A DNA stretch of 64,000 bases from contig JAPFBL010001928.1 of assembly GCA_026182355.1 (NCBI GenBank), positions 5,093,001 to 5,157,000 of the forward strand, read 5' to 3'. Numbering within the stretch: position 1 is the stretch's first letter; each line of letters opens with the position of its first letter. Positions 45,760-57,899 of this stretch are shown piece after piece. The DNA comes from Hermatobates lingyangjiaoensis. Taxonomy: Eukaryota > Arthropoda > Insecta > Hemiptera > Hermatobatidae. A program made the translations under genes and the position numbers. The notes under the pieces were generated by a model. The model was not told the origin of the DNA and made no database searches. It worked only from the letters and a program-made list of their open reading frames with translations.

Positions 45760-47182
45760 AATCAACTAATACAGTCAACTAATACTAATACAATCAATTA
45801 ATACAGCCTAATTATCAACAGAAATTTGACATCATTATTCTATTCTTCTTTGTACAAGTATTTATTCAGCTCATCAGCGATATGAATAACAATAACATAC
45901 AATCAATAATCGAAGTAACACAGCAAACCAGTGTTTCTATTTTCATTGTACACAGTGTTTCATTGTACACAGACTGTAGGAAATAATTTTACTGTTAACA
46001 GACTCTTTGGGGTGATTTATTAGTACAGACAATTGGTAGAGTCGGTCGATGCTGTCTCCAAGTAACGCAGAATTGCCGGGTTCGATAGCTAGCAAATATA
46101 TAACTTTTGTCTTAGTCATTTACACATAGTCTTTAGTTAAAAACAACAAGTAATGAGTCGGTATAGCAAAGAACAATCCAGGGTTTAGTATCTGACCAAA
46201 TAAACAAAAATCTGATTTGACCTTGAACTCAAGTTTCTTGTGTAATCGTAATTTACAACTCCCATTGCCAGAAATAATCCAATTAATTTATAATTATTTA
46301 TTAATTATAGTTGTTACTATATTTTGACAATCGTATTGAAAACTAGCTACCCACCAATAAATAATAATAGCAATAGAATAAGAATAATTAACTTGACAGT
46401 TTTTTTTTGTTTAAAAAATTGATGTGTTTTTTTGTCATTTATATATTGTAGAGTAACGCACTAAATTTCAAGTAAATCACAATTTTGATAAAACACAATT
46501 TTGAGCTATCAAATAAATCGAAAATAATTCATATAAATAGATAAATTATCCATGAATTCATGGTTCTAAGCATGAATTGAAGAAGAATAATACTATTATT
46601 TAACATAAAGTTTTTAATTTCACCAATGGATGGTAAGAATGAAATTTTATCAGATCTTAAAATGATTAATGTAAAACTTGCTCGGTAAGAGCACCTGCTT
46701 CACTCACAAGTGAACGCAAAATGTAAACCAATGACAGCAAACTTACACGTTTACGATTTTTTAATACTTAGTGACTTGGATGACGTCACTGAAAAAAATA
46801 TTATGAAGGAATGATGTAACGATAAAATGTGTCATTGATTTAAGTGTTTCCAAATTATCTCTAGTTATTTTTTTTTAAAATATTTTTATCAGAATATTTT
46901 GAAATCAGTGTGCATATCTTTTATCATTGGTTTAAACGTAGATTAGATCAATAATTCTTTTAGCGACTAAGCAATTATAATAACATCCAATCAATAACTG
47001 ACGTAACAGGCCAAACCAGGGCAACAACACCAGTGAGACCATTTGCATGGTATATAGGCGATAGGAAATAAATTTATTCTTACATATTGTTATACCAATT
47101 ACAGTTGCCTATTAAAACTAACGCACTGGAGGCTAATTGAAATGACTGAGACGGAACAAGTTTTAGCTGCAGTGATAGTAAG
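45760..47182. other. No gene seen
   Basis: AT-rich unique sequence. Confidence 0.5.
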
Positions 47183-47195
47183 TTACTGCAGTGTA

Positions 47196-47512
47196 GGTTA
47201 GGTTGCAGTGGCAGTCCCACAAGGGAACACACGTAGGCCAGCCCTTTGTGATACCACACAATGAAGGAAGATTGATTCTACAGTGGGAGTCCTAAATTTT
47301 GCCTAACTCAAATGTATTTAGAGTAGGGATCTTTAACGAGTACCTGACATCGTACAGGCTCGGGACCGACGGTTTAACACGTCCTTCTCCGAGGGACGAT
47401 GTGCTCAGATTTATTCACCTCCCGCGTAAATAAATCGAGGCCGAGGTGAGAATTGAACCCCGGTCCTATCAGTTCAGAGGTGAGCATGTAACCACTGAGC
47501 TAGCCTGGCCGC
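47196..47512 (-). repeat. tRNA-derived SINE with target duplication
   Basis: Flanked by the 13-base direct repeat ttactgcagtgta (47183-47195 and 47513-47525), which proves retrotransposition and sets the element limits. Body as at 36893-37214, with a small deletion near 47240. Confidence 0.94.
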
Positions 47513-47525
47513 TTACTGCAGTGTA

Positions 47526-48225
47526 AAGTAAATAAATAAATTCCTGATCATAATACCGATTCCAGGAATCCTCAGTTAGTAATCAATTCAGAAGAACAAT
47601 AAAATGTATATTGATTTCAAACAAAGGCCAATATGTTTTAGTAAATTCATGTGAGAAAAAGAAATAAAATTGAGAAATTAATAAAGTTTGACGAATTATA
47701 AAAGAGAAAGATCCACTAAGAGAATAGTTTTTAAACTGGAATCCTAAAGTTACTTAATGTAGCACTGGTCGCTCATTCGGTGTTACACGGACTTAAATCA
47801 CAGATCAAAATTTAAGTTCTATTTTTTTTTAAATATATTATTTTCTTTTTAATTTGACAATTTATTTTTAAATTATTTAGTTTAACCAATATTTCAGTAG
47901 ACCTACTTAAGTAGGTTGCATTTTTTTGAATGTGTCGTGTCATTATTCGAACTTTTTTTACTTCTCACATTTTTATTTGTATCATCATACCAATAATATG
48001 AAATCAGGTGTTTGTCAGTAAGTCAGTTTGGACTATAGAAATGCCCAAATGACAACAAATTTAAAATAACAGTGTTTTATTTTCTTGAAAATTAGTTCAT
48101 GTAATATAATAAAGTGTTAATTCATAAGAAGTTGCGTTTTTCGACTGATTTAAGGGCATTAGTTCTTGTGGGGACACCACTAGTGAAATAAGCAGATATC
48201 GCTAAAAACGTCTCGATGCTTTTTA
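47526..48225. other. No gene seen
   Basis: AT-rich unique sequence. Confidence 0.5.
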
Positions 48226-48316
48226 TAAAGATTTCACAGTAAACACGTAAAATCAGAGTCAACATCTAAACTACAGAAAGAAAATCAGAAAATGACTAAT
48301 ATTTTTAAAGTAAAAC

Positions 48317-48520
48317 ATGTGGTCTCCGTCAGAGTCTGGTTTTCACAAGTCTTTTCAGATCTTGGTTCGTCTAAATTATAAATCTTTAAAAGTTGTAAAC
48401 AATAAAAGATTTACAAAATTGATTTCAGAATGTTGGTTTCAAAATATTTTTCCAACAGATGACATTTGCGAATATCTAGAAGCACACTACATTGAAAATT
48501 TGATTGCTAACAACTTTTAG
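48317..48520 (+). CDS. Unrecognised small ORF next to PLE-like sequence
   Basis: A 67-codon plus-strand frame, rich in basic and aromatic residues, ends IFPTDDICEYLEAHYIENL and stops at 48520. Just upstream, gatttcacagtaaacacgta (48230-48249) resembles the PLE terminus cacataaacacgtgaaata, and ccgtcagagtctgg resembles its hairpin region, so it may belong to an old PLE insertion. No known domain was seen and it may be incidental. Confidence 0.2.
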   Translation: MWSPSESGFHKSFQILVRLNYKSLKVVNNKRFTKLISECWFQNIFPTDDICEYLEAHYIENLIANNF

Positions 48521-48552
48521 TAGATATATTTTCCTCTTCGATTGCTTTAAAT

Positions 48553-48969
48553 CAGTGTTTCCCAAACTTTTTCGAGTGAGTCCATAAACCTATAACTCAA
48601 CACCCTTGAATAATAATCAGATTCCTAGACTAAATAACCAAATGAGTAACATTTTAATAATTAAATTAAAATAATTACTAATCGAATATTTATTTAGAAT
48701 CCAATAGATGTATTGTTTCATAGCATACTTGTACAAAAGAATTAATACACAATAAAAGAAACTTAGGTGAGAATATAATTTTAACATAAAAATGAATTAT
48801 CAAAACAAATAATTTTAAGAAACTGTTTCCTAGAAGTTTACACGTTGTGTTTTCACTTAAATTTAGAAATTATATTGCTTGAACATTTTCAATTTATGGA
48901 AATAGAACCCCCCTCCTTTTTGCATTACCGCCCCCGATATCAAAGCACCGCCCACTTTGGGAAACACTC
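48553..48969. mobile_element. hAT-type miniature element, family 3
   Basis: Ends cagtgtttcccaaactttt and actttgggaaacactc. 8-base target duplication ctttaaat (48545-48552, 48970-48977). Related copies at 55693-56151 and 61464-61943. Confidence 0.93.
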
Positions 48970-48979
48970 CTTTAAATCA

Positions 48980-50730
48980 TAAAAACGGTAAACTTTCGTT
49001 TTATTTTCTATATACAATATAGAAACAAACAATATTCTATATACTCTATAAAGGAGCTCTGAGTGGAGCATAAAATCATAAGCCATACCAAAAGATCTCA
49101 AAGTGTTTTCTCCAGAACTACAAAACACAAAATGACTTGTTTGAATTTACATCAATGATAATTAAAAAGAAAAAAAGAGGTAAAATTTGCAGAATAATGC
49201 ATTCATTATGAGTGCATTAAATTAAATCAAACATAAATTAAGGTGATGCATTTTTATCATGCTAATTGATCTATCTACACATTAATACTTCCGTTTCAAT
49301 GTTTAAACAGTTGTTACCTTTTAGAATAATTATTTTTCATTTTTCAAAAACTTCTTCCAAATGAATTCTCTTGTAAGAGAATTCCTGTATTACAAAATAT
49401 ATTTTTTATTATTTTGAATTTGATCATTTTTTTTATTTTTGAACACAAAAAAAATATTGTTTTAAATATATTGAAATCTCAAACAACTAACTACTGAAAT
49501 TTAAATTGACTAAAGGCAATAAAATTCAAAATTACAACTTATATAGAAAATATGAAATTTGGATATTTTACATTCCTTTCCGCTTTGTTATTGATTTTAT
49601 TAGTTTAATTACATTTTTTATCACTCGTTTCCAAAAAAAAAATGGACTACCCCTTTTTAAGGAAAATCCTGAAAAAGGTTTCCTTTTTGAAAAACTCTCC
49701 TCAATAATGAAACAAATGTTAATAATTTCATGCACAAAGCAATCACAGTTATTTTTGAGGGTTATCTGGTGAAAAACTTAAATCTTTAATCCGAAGTTTC
49801 GAAGAGTTATATTTTCATTTTTTAGTCTTACAATCAGTATAGGAGTTAGATCAGTAGGTTCTAACTAACCACCAGTTAGGTCCTACCAGAAAACGAACAT
49901 TTTTTTAATGTTATTGTTAAATTTTTTTTTCGGGTAATGCTGTGAAAATGAGGTAATACAGTAAAAATAAACTGCGTATTTGATGGTCCAAAAGTGTTAG
50001 CAGGATATCTGGATAGAAGATTAAATAGGAAGGAAACTAGAACGACTGTGCTGCCAACGAGTAAAACCTGTTCGAATTGAGATCAGTTCAGTGGACTGAA
50101 GGGCAAACTTACTCAGTACGTAAAATAAGACGATTACTTAAATGAGAACAGTGCTTAATACATCATTTTAGACCTGTAGAATAACTAGAGGGTGGGAAAA
50201 AAGTACTTGATTTGATACGAAGAATGATAAAGTACCTTTTATGTAATGAAATAATACCTGAAAACAATATTTCTACAGCAAGGATTATACCTTTGACGGA
50301 TTTCTTTAAAAAACTGTCAAACGATGCTATTTATAAAGTGTTTACATATTTGTGTATAAGCATCCACCTGAATAGATCCTGATATCTGGTCAATCATCAA
50401 TCTCATACGTGTAAATCCATCATGATACTAAACTTGCTGTAAAAGTAATGATTAACTTTACCTGAAACTATTTAAATCAACTTACTGGAGAGGAGGAGGT
50501 TCACGAAACTTAGTTTCAAATGTAAAGAAACATTTAGGTTTTCACTTCTTCCTTTTAAAAAAAAAATTTGGAAGCTTATTATAACTACTCACACTCTGTT
50601 GGTATCGCGAGGTTTTTCTAAATGTGGTACTTTCTCGAAAGGCATCAACTTAAAAATATTGTTATAAGAAATAATTTATGAATCTTTTTTTGTTTGTTTG
50701 TTTTTTTTTATTAAAATTCAAACCTCTTAT
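48980..50730. other. No gene seen
   Basis: AT-rich. The ORF at 49506-49772 is Phe/Ile-rich from base composition. This would be the 3' flank of the calaxin-like gene. Confidence 0.5.
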
Positions 50731-51000
50731 TTATTCGTCAGTAGTGAATTTCCTCGTTCTTAATAGTTGCATTTCGTATTGGGACATTGTGTTGCCCTCA
50801 ATGTAATAGTTTTTGTGATTAGTTGTCACATCAGGCGTAAATGTTGTTAGTACAGCATAGACGACTGTTCTATCTGGAAGGCAATTACCTAAAGCTTGCA
50901 GGTAGCCGGGATTCCTTCGTACAGCTTCTCTGAAGTCTCGAAAAGACAGTTTGCCATCCCGATCCAAGTCTAACCTCCTCATCAACATATCAGCCATGTC
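50731..51000 (-). CDS. CLXN: Calaxin-like EF-hand protein, last exon
   Basis: The minus strand after acceptor ttgttgtcag (51001-51010) encodes DMADMLMRRL and an EF-hand loop DLDRDGKLSFRD, with Ca-binding acids at loop positions 1, 3, 5 and 12 and Gly at 6. Then come FREAV, RRNPGYLQALGNCLPD and a C-terminal extension ending RTRKFTTDE, with stop TAA at 50731-50733. Calaxin (CLXN/EFCAB1) has the same fourth EF-hand followed by a V-R-E...AFGPCLPD segment near its C terminus. It is a calcium sensor that binds outer-arm dynein docking structures in motile cilia and sperm flagella. The tail after LPD is longer than I would expect and differs in sequence. The exon is phase 0 and joins that ending at 52811. 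Confidence 0.82.
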   Translation of the reverse strand, partial: DMADMLMRRLDLDRDGKLSFRDFREAVRRNPGYLQALGNCLPDRTVVYAVLTTFTPDVTTNHKNYYIEGNTMSQYEMQLLRTRKFTTDE

Positions 51001-52129
51001 CTGACAACAACAAGAGTAAATAACCAATAAATAAATAAGGCTGCGATAAAGTTATTACACAAAGCCAATATTTCCACATAATATGAAATCTCAGTGATAT
51101 TCAAATACGATATTTAAAAAAAAACCTTAGAACAAGGATCCTATTCAAATAGTTTCTCGTAAATCTGCCAGATAATAAAGTTATATTGTTAAATTAAAAT
51201 AATTTATTAATGAATAAAAAAATGGTTAAGTAATTAGTTTCGATTAAAAATGAAATTTAACCAAACTGAATTATTTTTTCCATTTTTCATAGAATAAGTA
51301 CTAGCTAGTGTCACATATATAAGACGAACTCGATCGCATCGGATGTCTAAGTGATCCACACAAGTGCTTTGAATATGCAAACTTAACTGTACTGCGTTTC
51401 ACCGCATGGCAGAAGTACCAACAATACGGATAGCATCAACAAAAACAATTATTTCAATTGAGATAAAATAATTTTATCTTTGAAAAACTATCCAGTCGTT
51501 TTTTCGTTCCATTTATTTCTTATTAAATTGTTAACTTAGGTTAAATTTTATTTATCAAAAATTTTCTTCTAAATATATGACTTCAATTATTTGTATATTG
51601 CAATTTCGCAATTTAAGTTATAATTTATTATGACTACATAACAATTTTAAATTTTATAAAATATGCTTTATTAAATTTCAATTTGAAGAAATAGAATGTT
51701 AAAAACTTGAAGCCTGAAAATTTACTTCTATATGTTCTGTTCCAAGATTCAAAAGTTATAACTAATGTGTTAAAAGTTTTTCTTAACCTTCATTTTGGAT
51801 TGAACAACTTGTTTAGGCATAAGTAATTATGCTTGTGATGTTGATAAAGTTATGTTGTGATGTTTCCTATGGAAACAATGGTGTGCCTCAGAAGGTCCTT
51901 TATAAACATAACTAATTTTGTCTTAATAAATTCATTGTAGTTGAATTTATATCAACCCCTGACATTTTTCAGATAAAATTGTTAGTTTCCATAAAAATGA
52001 AATAAAATACTCTAATTAATTCTAATTCTAAAATTAGAATATTTGAAGATGACAACAAGAAACGAATATTTCTATTTTTGTAATACGGTACAATGTCCAT
52101 TGTTTATTGTTTTTTGTTAGTTTATAGCC

Positions 52130-52157
52130 CTGAGGATGTCTTGAAATAAAGACGAAA
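52130..52157 (+). ncRNA. Hammerhead-like hairpin, solitary copy
   Basis: CUGAGGA, extra U, stem GUCUU/AAGAC with loop GAAAUA, then GAAACGUUGGC. A related degraded form occurs at about 53084-53112 (cgaagatgtctacaaac, then acgaaacgttg). Confidence 0.5.
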
Positions 52158-52319
52158 CGTTGGCAAAAAGGTGATTCCATATATTTACCCTGACCAAACT
52201 CCGAGAAAAAGAAAAAGTGTTTTATTTCTATTTTTGTTATCCTAAAACGTACAGTTTTTGAGTTATTTAATTGCAATAAGAGTTTACTCCATAAAGTAAA
52301 TTTTAGGAAAATAATACTA

Positions 52320-52612
52320 AATTGGGGAGGGGGACCAAATTAACCCTGAGGCAACGTACTTGCTTCTGGATTGGTAGGTCCGGGGTTCAATACCCACTCT
52401 GGTCCTCGTTTTCTTTATGCGGGAGGTAAATACATCTGAGCAGGTCATCCCTCGAAGAGGAAGAAACCATCGGTCCCGAGCCTGTATGATGCCAGGTACT
52501 CGTTAATGATCCCTACTCTAAATACACTTGAGTTAAGCAAATTTTAGGATTCCCAGTGTAGAATGTTAATTGCATGTTATCACAAAGGGCCAATATTCGG
52601 CGGCCTAATTGT
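52320..52612 (+). repeat. Diverged tRNA-derived SINE
   Basis: gtccggggttcaatacccac (box B) near 52378-52397, gtcatccctcgaagagg body, tatcacaaagggccaatatt 3' part. Confidence 0.8.
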
Positions 52613-52810
52613 TGTTAAGCTGATATGATCCTATTGTGAACAGTAATCCTATTCCTCGAGTATCTCTAAAACACCCTTGAACTTGAAGTGAAGAATACCG
52701 GAAGGTTAGTAAACTCTTCAATAGAATTCATTGACCCCTACGTGTGTTCCGGCGTGCACGTTATCACTTGTCTGTTCGAATAATCGTGCATGTATATGCT
52801 GATGACTTAC

Positions 52811-52906
52811 CTCGTGACCGTACTCATCCTTCCATAGCTCTATTGTTTTATCATTTGATGTATTCTCTTCCATGACGCCATCTCGTAACTCTAATGGCTC
52901 AAGCTC
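52811..52906 (-). CDS. CLXN: Calaxin-like protein, penultimate exon (5' limit uncertain)
   Basis: The minus strand ends GGTCACGAG before a consensus donor GTAAGT. The frame reads LEPLELRDGVMEENTSND, then KTIELWKDEYGHE, joining DMADML of the last exon in phase 0. The reading frame is open up to a TAA at 52922-52924, so the acceptor lies between about 52873 and 52915. I could not fix it. The acidic linker fits the variable segment between the third and fourth EF-hands of calaxin. If transcription starts here, the Met at 52871-52873 is an alternative start. Earlier EF-hand exons were not found to the right. Confidence 0.6.
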
Positions 52907-52919
52907 GACATGTATATTT

Positions 52920-53897
52920 TCTTATCTCGACCACATATATTCTACACTATTTTTCTTTATCAAGGTTTGGGTCTAGTGTTATGATGAACTTCTCAATAAA
53001 CCCTTTAAGTCAACGTTTCATCTATATTTGTAAATATAGTTGACACATGTAAACTTTTTTTGGAATATAAAAATACCAAGCCCGAAGATGTCTACAAACA
53101 TAAACGAAACGTTGAAGGTGTTTCATTAGTAAGTGTTTAACGCTGGACGAAACTTCGATAAAGAAAAGTCATCTTAAATACAAAATTTAAAGTTTTTTGA
53201 ATCGTCCTAATCGAGTCATTTCTTTTCATTTAGGAAGGTATGAAATTAGTATATAACTGTCAAATGTGAATAATATCCGTCAAACGGTATATCTTGAAGC
53301 TCCTAAACAAAATTATAAATGGTTTTGGGGTCCTGACGACAAAATCAATTGGTTCATGGTCACTACTGTACTTATAACAAAGTAAAACAGTTCAGATTAG
53401 CATCGTTTATATTTAACCAAATAGGTATTTTTAAACAATTGCTGAAGTAATTTACTGAAGTGAAATGTTTACTTTGTTGGAGTCTCGTACATTTGTTGAT
53501 CATAAATTAATTATTTAGAGAGAATTCCTATTATTAAATATTATGTTTAAATATATTATTGACTTTCTTTACATCTCTAAAGTGTGATCATTTTCTATCG
53601 GATTTAGTTTTGAATATATCATTTTATGTGTTGTACTACTGTGTAACTGTGTTGGAGGCGGGTCGGAAGTGTTCTAGGGTCAGCCTGCTTGTCATCAGTA
53701 TATGGGATTGAAACTTCGAATATTGGTCAAAACAATAGATTGTCAATGAGGATTATGAGACATTTTGTGCTTGCCCGTACCTCGGAGAGAACGTAAAGCA
53801 ATCGTTTCTAAGCCTGTACGGTATAATAAATGAAGCCATACTTTCAGCTCCTAACTCTTAGTTTCTATCTCACACAGAAGTTATGAACATGTGATTC
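52920..53897. other. No exon recognised; degraded hairpin and SINE scraps
   Basis: A degraded CUGANGA-type sequence lies at 53084-53112. A SINE body fragment (cctcggagagaacgtaaagc) is near 53783-53830. Otherwise unique. Confidence 0.5.
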
Positions 53898-54106
53898 TGA
53901 GGTAAAATGGATAAACCAACAAAACTCTCCACACAAATGAAGTTTTATTCAACGCGTTTCGAACACTTTGTGTTGTTTTCACTTGACCGACCCGTCAGTA
54001 CCACATCCTTGGTGTCTTCCTGATGATGAACACAAAGTGTTCGAAACGCGTTGAATAAAACTTCATTTGTGTGGAGACTTTTGTTGGTTTATCCATTTTA
54101 CCTCAG
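53898..54106. repeat. Palindrome with CUGAUGA hairpin
   Basis: Arms 53898-53974 and 54029-54106 (cacaaatgaagttttattca and reverse complement). The plus-strand hairpin ctgatgatgaacacaaagtg...GAAAC is at 54020-54046. The right arm and downstream sequence match 40073-40170. No TA tract here. Confidence 0.88.
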
Positions 54107-55692
54107 AATGAGTAAATACCACACAATTACGGATTGCACAACTAATGATTTATGAACATGTGATTTGTAGCATTGCCAACTAGCAAAAAAACACCTAAAA
54201 AGTAATAATTATGACTAATAAACATAATAATTAAAACAAAGGGAAAAATAATTAATATAAATGAAATGAGTCAAAAATAATGGCAGGAAAAAGGAAAATG
54301 AAGAAAAGAAATAATAGAAATTATCGGGAAAAATTGAGGATAGGACGGGAACGTGCTTGAATGAGACAAATATGTAGCTCGTCTCAAGCTGTTAAAGTAG
54401 AAAATGGGTTAAAATCAGGGATCTGTTGCACTAGGTGGTTTACGGTGAGAAATAGATGGAAGTAGACGAAAGATGGATGAGGTAGAAGAGGAAGAAAGAC
54501 GGTGAAGAAGGTAGTATCACTGAAATCCCTCCCACATCTCCTCCCACATACATGACTGTCAAATTAAAGTAGGGTGATAGCCCCGACTAGATGAATTTAA
54601 CTTTAAGAGGTTAACATTACGATCTTCAAGTCGTTGCAAATTGTATTCATATAGATTGGATTGCTGGTAAAAAGTAAAAGAAAAAACCCACCCAAACAAA
54701 CAGGTTTTTACTCCGGTTCTAAATGCACTTATTAGTTTAGATAGCCATAATTGCCCACTACAAATAAAAGAACTTTATCCTTGACTTGATGCTATACCGT
54801 CTAACATTTCAAGGCCTGTCATTAGATAGAAAACTTCCTTTAATTTCTTTAAGTCAAAGTATGTACGTCATAATACTTTGAAGTCAGACACTTGGGAAAA
54901 AGATATCAGAAATAATTTTGGTAATATCTATACTACAAGTAGACTGATTATATAATAGTTATTCATGTTAGAAGCAGCCGGTGTAGCTTTTAAAAAGCAT
55001 TATTTAAATATTGTGGGAGTTAAAACCGGTTTATTGATTTCAGACCTACAAAATCTTGCTAAAGAAACAATACATTGTTAAATAAAAATGATAATGGAAT
55101 CTTTATTTGCATATCTAAGTAGTCATTCAATACTTAATATTGACATGGTTACATGTTTATAAAAGCAAAGAAATTATAAGTCATGTGTCTTTAGCAGTTA
55201 ATGTGACAGTTGAGACTTTCAGGAATTATTTGTGCGGCTCAAATCGTTATTTAGTACACTTTTAAGTTTAGCCGTATTCAATCAATATGTGCCTGTGCGT
55301 TTGGAATCAAATATCATAATGAAATAGAAGAATGAAAAAAGATCTTGGAAACTGAATATTTCTTTGATATAACCATTTAAGGTGCTTTATCTTTATCAGT
55401 CATAGAGAGTTGAAGGTTTACATTTACATTTAATATTTTCAGAATATTGGAAATATTGATATTGAAATATAAATATTGATGGAAATATTGATATTGAAAT
55501 ATAAATATTGATGGAAATATTGATATCAGTTTTGCCTCTAAAATTTTGCTGGTATGACGATAAACCACAATCACTGACTGTGTTTACTAACTAAATTTTT
55601 TTACAATTTTTTGGGAAAAACTAATTGAATCACCATCAACTTTATAATAAGTGATCGTTCTTTAAAATTTCAAAAGATAAATTCATTTAGAC
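54107..55692. other. No gene seen; small tandem at 55440-55522
   Basis: About three copies of a 32-base unit (gaaatattgatattgaaata, aatattgatg) at 55440-55522. No supported coding. Confidence 0.6.
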
Positions 55693-56151
55693 CAGTGTTT
55701 CCCAAAGTGGGCGGTACCGCCCCCCTGGGGCCGTTGCTTTGATATTGGGAGGCGGTAATGCAAAAAGAAGGGGGGATTCTATTTCCATAAATTGAAAATG
55801 TTCATGCAATATAATTTCTAAATTTAAATGTAAACGCGACGTGTAAACTTCTAGGAAACGGTTTCTTAAAATTATTTGTTTTGATAATTCATTTTTATGT
55901 TAAAAGTATATTCTCACCTAAGTTTGTTTTATTGTGTATTAATTCTTTTGCATAAATATACTATGAAACAATACATCTATTGGATTCTAAATAAATATTC
56001 GATTAGTAATTATTTTAATTTAATTATTAAAATGTTACTCATTTCGTTATTTAGTTTTTAGTATTTAGAATCTGATTATTATTCAAGGGTGTTGAGTTAT
56101 AGGTTTATGGACCGAAGGGAGCGGTCACTCGAAAAAGTTTGGGAAACACTG
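55693..56151. mobile_element. hAT-type miniature element, family 3
   Basis: Ends cagtgtttcccaaagtggg and aagtttgggaaacactg. Target duplication atttagac (55685-55692, 56152-56159). Inverted relative to the copy at 48553-48969. Confidence 0.94.
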
Positions 56152-56526
56152 ATTTAGACATTTCAAATGTCTAATGTATTTGAAGACTCTTTGTATTACA
56201 GAAGTACCTTTAAATGTTAAAAAGAAACTTAATCGAAGACCTATGATGAACGAAGTACCAACGAGATGATGTCTTTTTTTTTGGCAACTCAAAATCTTTT
56301 TGCCTTGAAGATTAAAAAATAAATATGACAATATTAAATGACGGTTTTAATCAGTTCTCAAAATGTCTAAGAAATTATAAGAAATATATTCAAAGATTTG
56401 TGAATTAACTTTGACAAGTAGAACAAAAAAGAAATACTAACATTGCGGGGAATACATGCTTATTGTAAGTACAACAGAGGTTAGTAAACAGTATATTATT
56501 AGAAAAAAACTGTCATTCCTCGTGAA

Positions 56527-56621
56527 TCATTTTTGTAGGTCCCCAACTAGTTTCGCACGTTCTGTATCTTTACGTATGACTTCAAGCGCTACAACAACGA
56601 TTTGCAAGGTACGAGGAATTT
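56527..56621 (-). CDS. Candidate 3'-terminal exon of an unknown gene
   Basis: After acceptor-like attatag (56622-56628) the minus strand has an open frame to TGA (56527-56529). It reads TLQIVVVALEVIRKDTER then AKLVGDLQK, a balanced helical composition unlike the surrounding AT-rich frames. The plus strand is also exon-like (ttttgtag before 56539, CAAG/GTACGA at 56608), so strand is uncertain. No family recognised. Confidence 0.25.
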
Positions 56622-56779
56622 CTATAATATTATAACAATACTGCGAATGTTACAAGTTTTGAAAATGTTCTTTAAGCTTACATTTTAAAATTCTAAAAAT
56701 ATGAAATTCTTTATATAGATTTATAATATTTGATAAAGGCCTTGGAAAGGGAACAAAGTCTGGAGTAGTCACAATAAAC

Positions 56780-57520
56780 CAGAGTTTCTCAAACTTTTTT
56801 TCGTACCTGAACCCTGTTTGGTTCAGTAACTTTCCCGGGAACCCTAAATACGAGTACTAATGATTTTCTACGTTCATAATGACAATATTATCACATGTCT
56901 TTATAAATAGTATGTACGTCTAAAAACAATTAAAAAGTAATAACATTGAAATGGGTATTTTTCAGAACTAAATAAAAATTTAAAACTAAAAGATTTTAAT
57001 TTCCATATTTCCCACAAGTATATAACACATAAAACAGAATTACTAGCAATTTTAACACTGTGTTTATTCTGTAATCATCATATAATCATGCACTTAAATA
57101 TCATATAATTATAATAATTTTGTAGCGTTTATTGAGCACAGTGTTTTTGTTTAATATAATCAGACCATTCTTTAATGTTTGGCTTTATAGTTGAGAGTTT
57201 GATTCTCAAGTCAACAGCAACATTAAGTCTACTTATGTATTCAGTTTATAACAGTATAAAAGGAAAATCCAGTTTTACATAAATGGGTAGTGGGAAATGA
57301 CAGCAATATGAGGAATGCTTTCTTTGCAGTAGAAGGAAATTTGGGTATCAGATAGCTCCAAAAACTGACTAGTGATTCATCCTAAATATGAGTCAAATTT
57401 TGACCACTTCTACTTATGTATATAAGTAGATATATACATGATTCGTTTTCATAATTCACAAGAAACACTGAATAAATCCATATCAACTAAAAAAAAATTA
57501 GAAACATGTTTTTTCTAAAT
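56780..57520. mobile_element. hAT-type element, family 4, truncated
   Basis: Starts cagagtttctcaaacttt and parallels 57900-58500 (cagtaactttcccgggaacc, ttgattctcaagtcaac, gaaacatgttttttctaaat) but breaks off near 57520 without the right terminus. Confidence 0.75.
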
Positions 57521-57899
57521 TTAGCACAAGCATAAGTCCGTGCGGCAATTTTAAAATATTGGAGTCAGATTTGGGGTCAGGAGTTCAGTGTATTCACATA
57601 CAGCCTTCATCATTTTAGAGTTATTCAAAACGTGTTTTCATTTGAATTTCAAGGTCTCTCATTTCCAGCCAGACTCGTTTAAACTGTATGATTAACCAGA
57701 TTGAAGGCCAGCTCCGAAATGTTTTTTTAGTTTTTTTTAATTTCATCTTCATTAAGTTCCCGTTTTATATTAGAATGTCTTTAAACGCAAAGTTATACTT
57801 CTTTTGACCCAATGGATGTATAATAATTATTAAATGAATAATTTTTATTGACTATGAATTTAGTATTATAATGCAAATATTGTGGTACATACTTTAGTT

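Larger units (their letters stand above)
51003..52810 (-). other. Intron of the calaxin-like gene with repeats
   Basis: Bounded by GTAAGT (52805-52810) and AG (51001-51002). It contains a plus-strand hairpin ctgaggatgtcttgaaataa...gacgaaa at 52130-52157 (stem GUCUU/AAGAC) and a diverged plus-strand SINE at about 52320-52610. Confidence 0.75.

Noticed and set aside
49506..49772. 88-codon Phe/Ile-rich ORF
   Set aside because: Composition follows the AT-rich DNA. No domain or conservation evidence is available.
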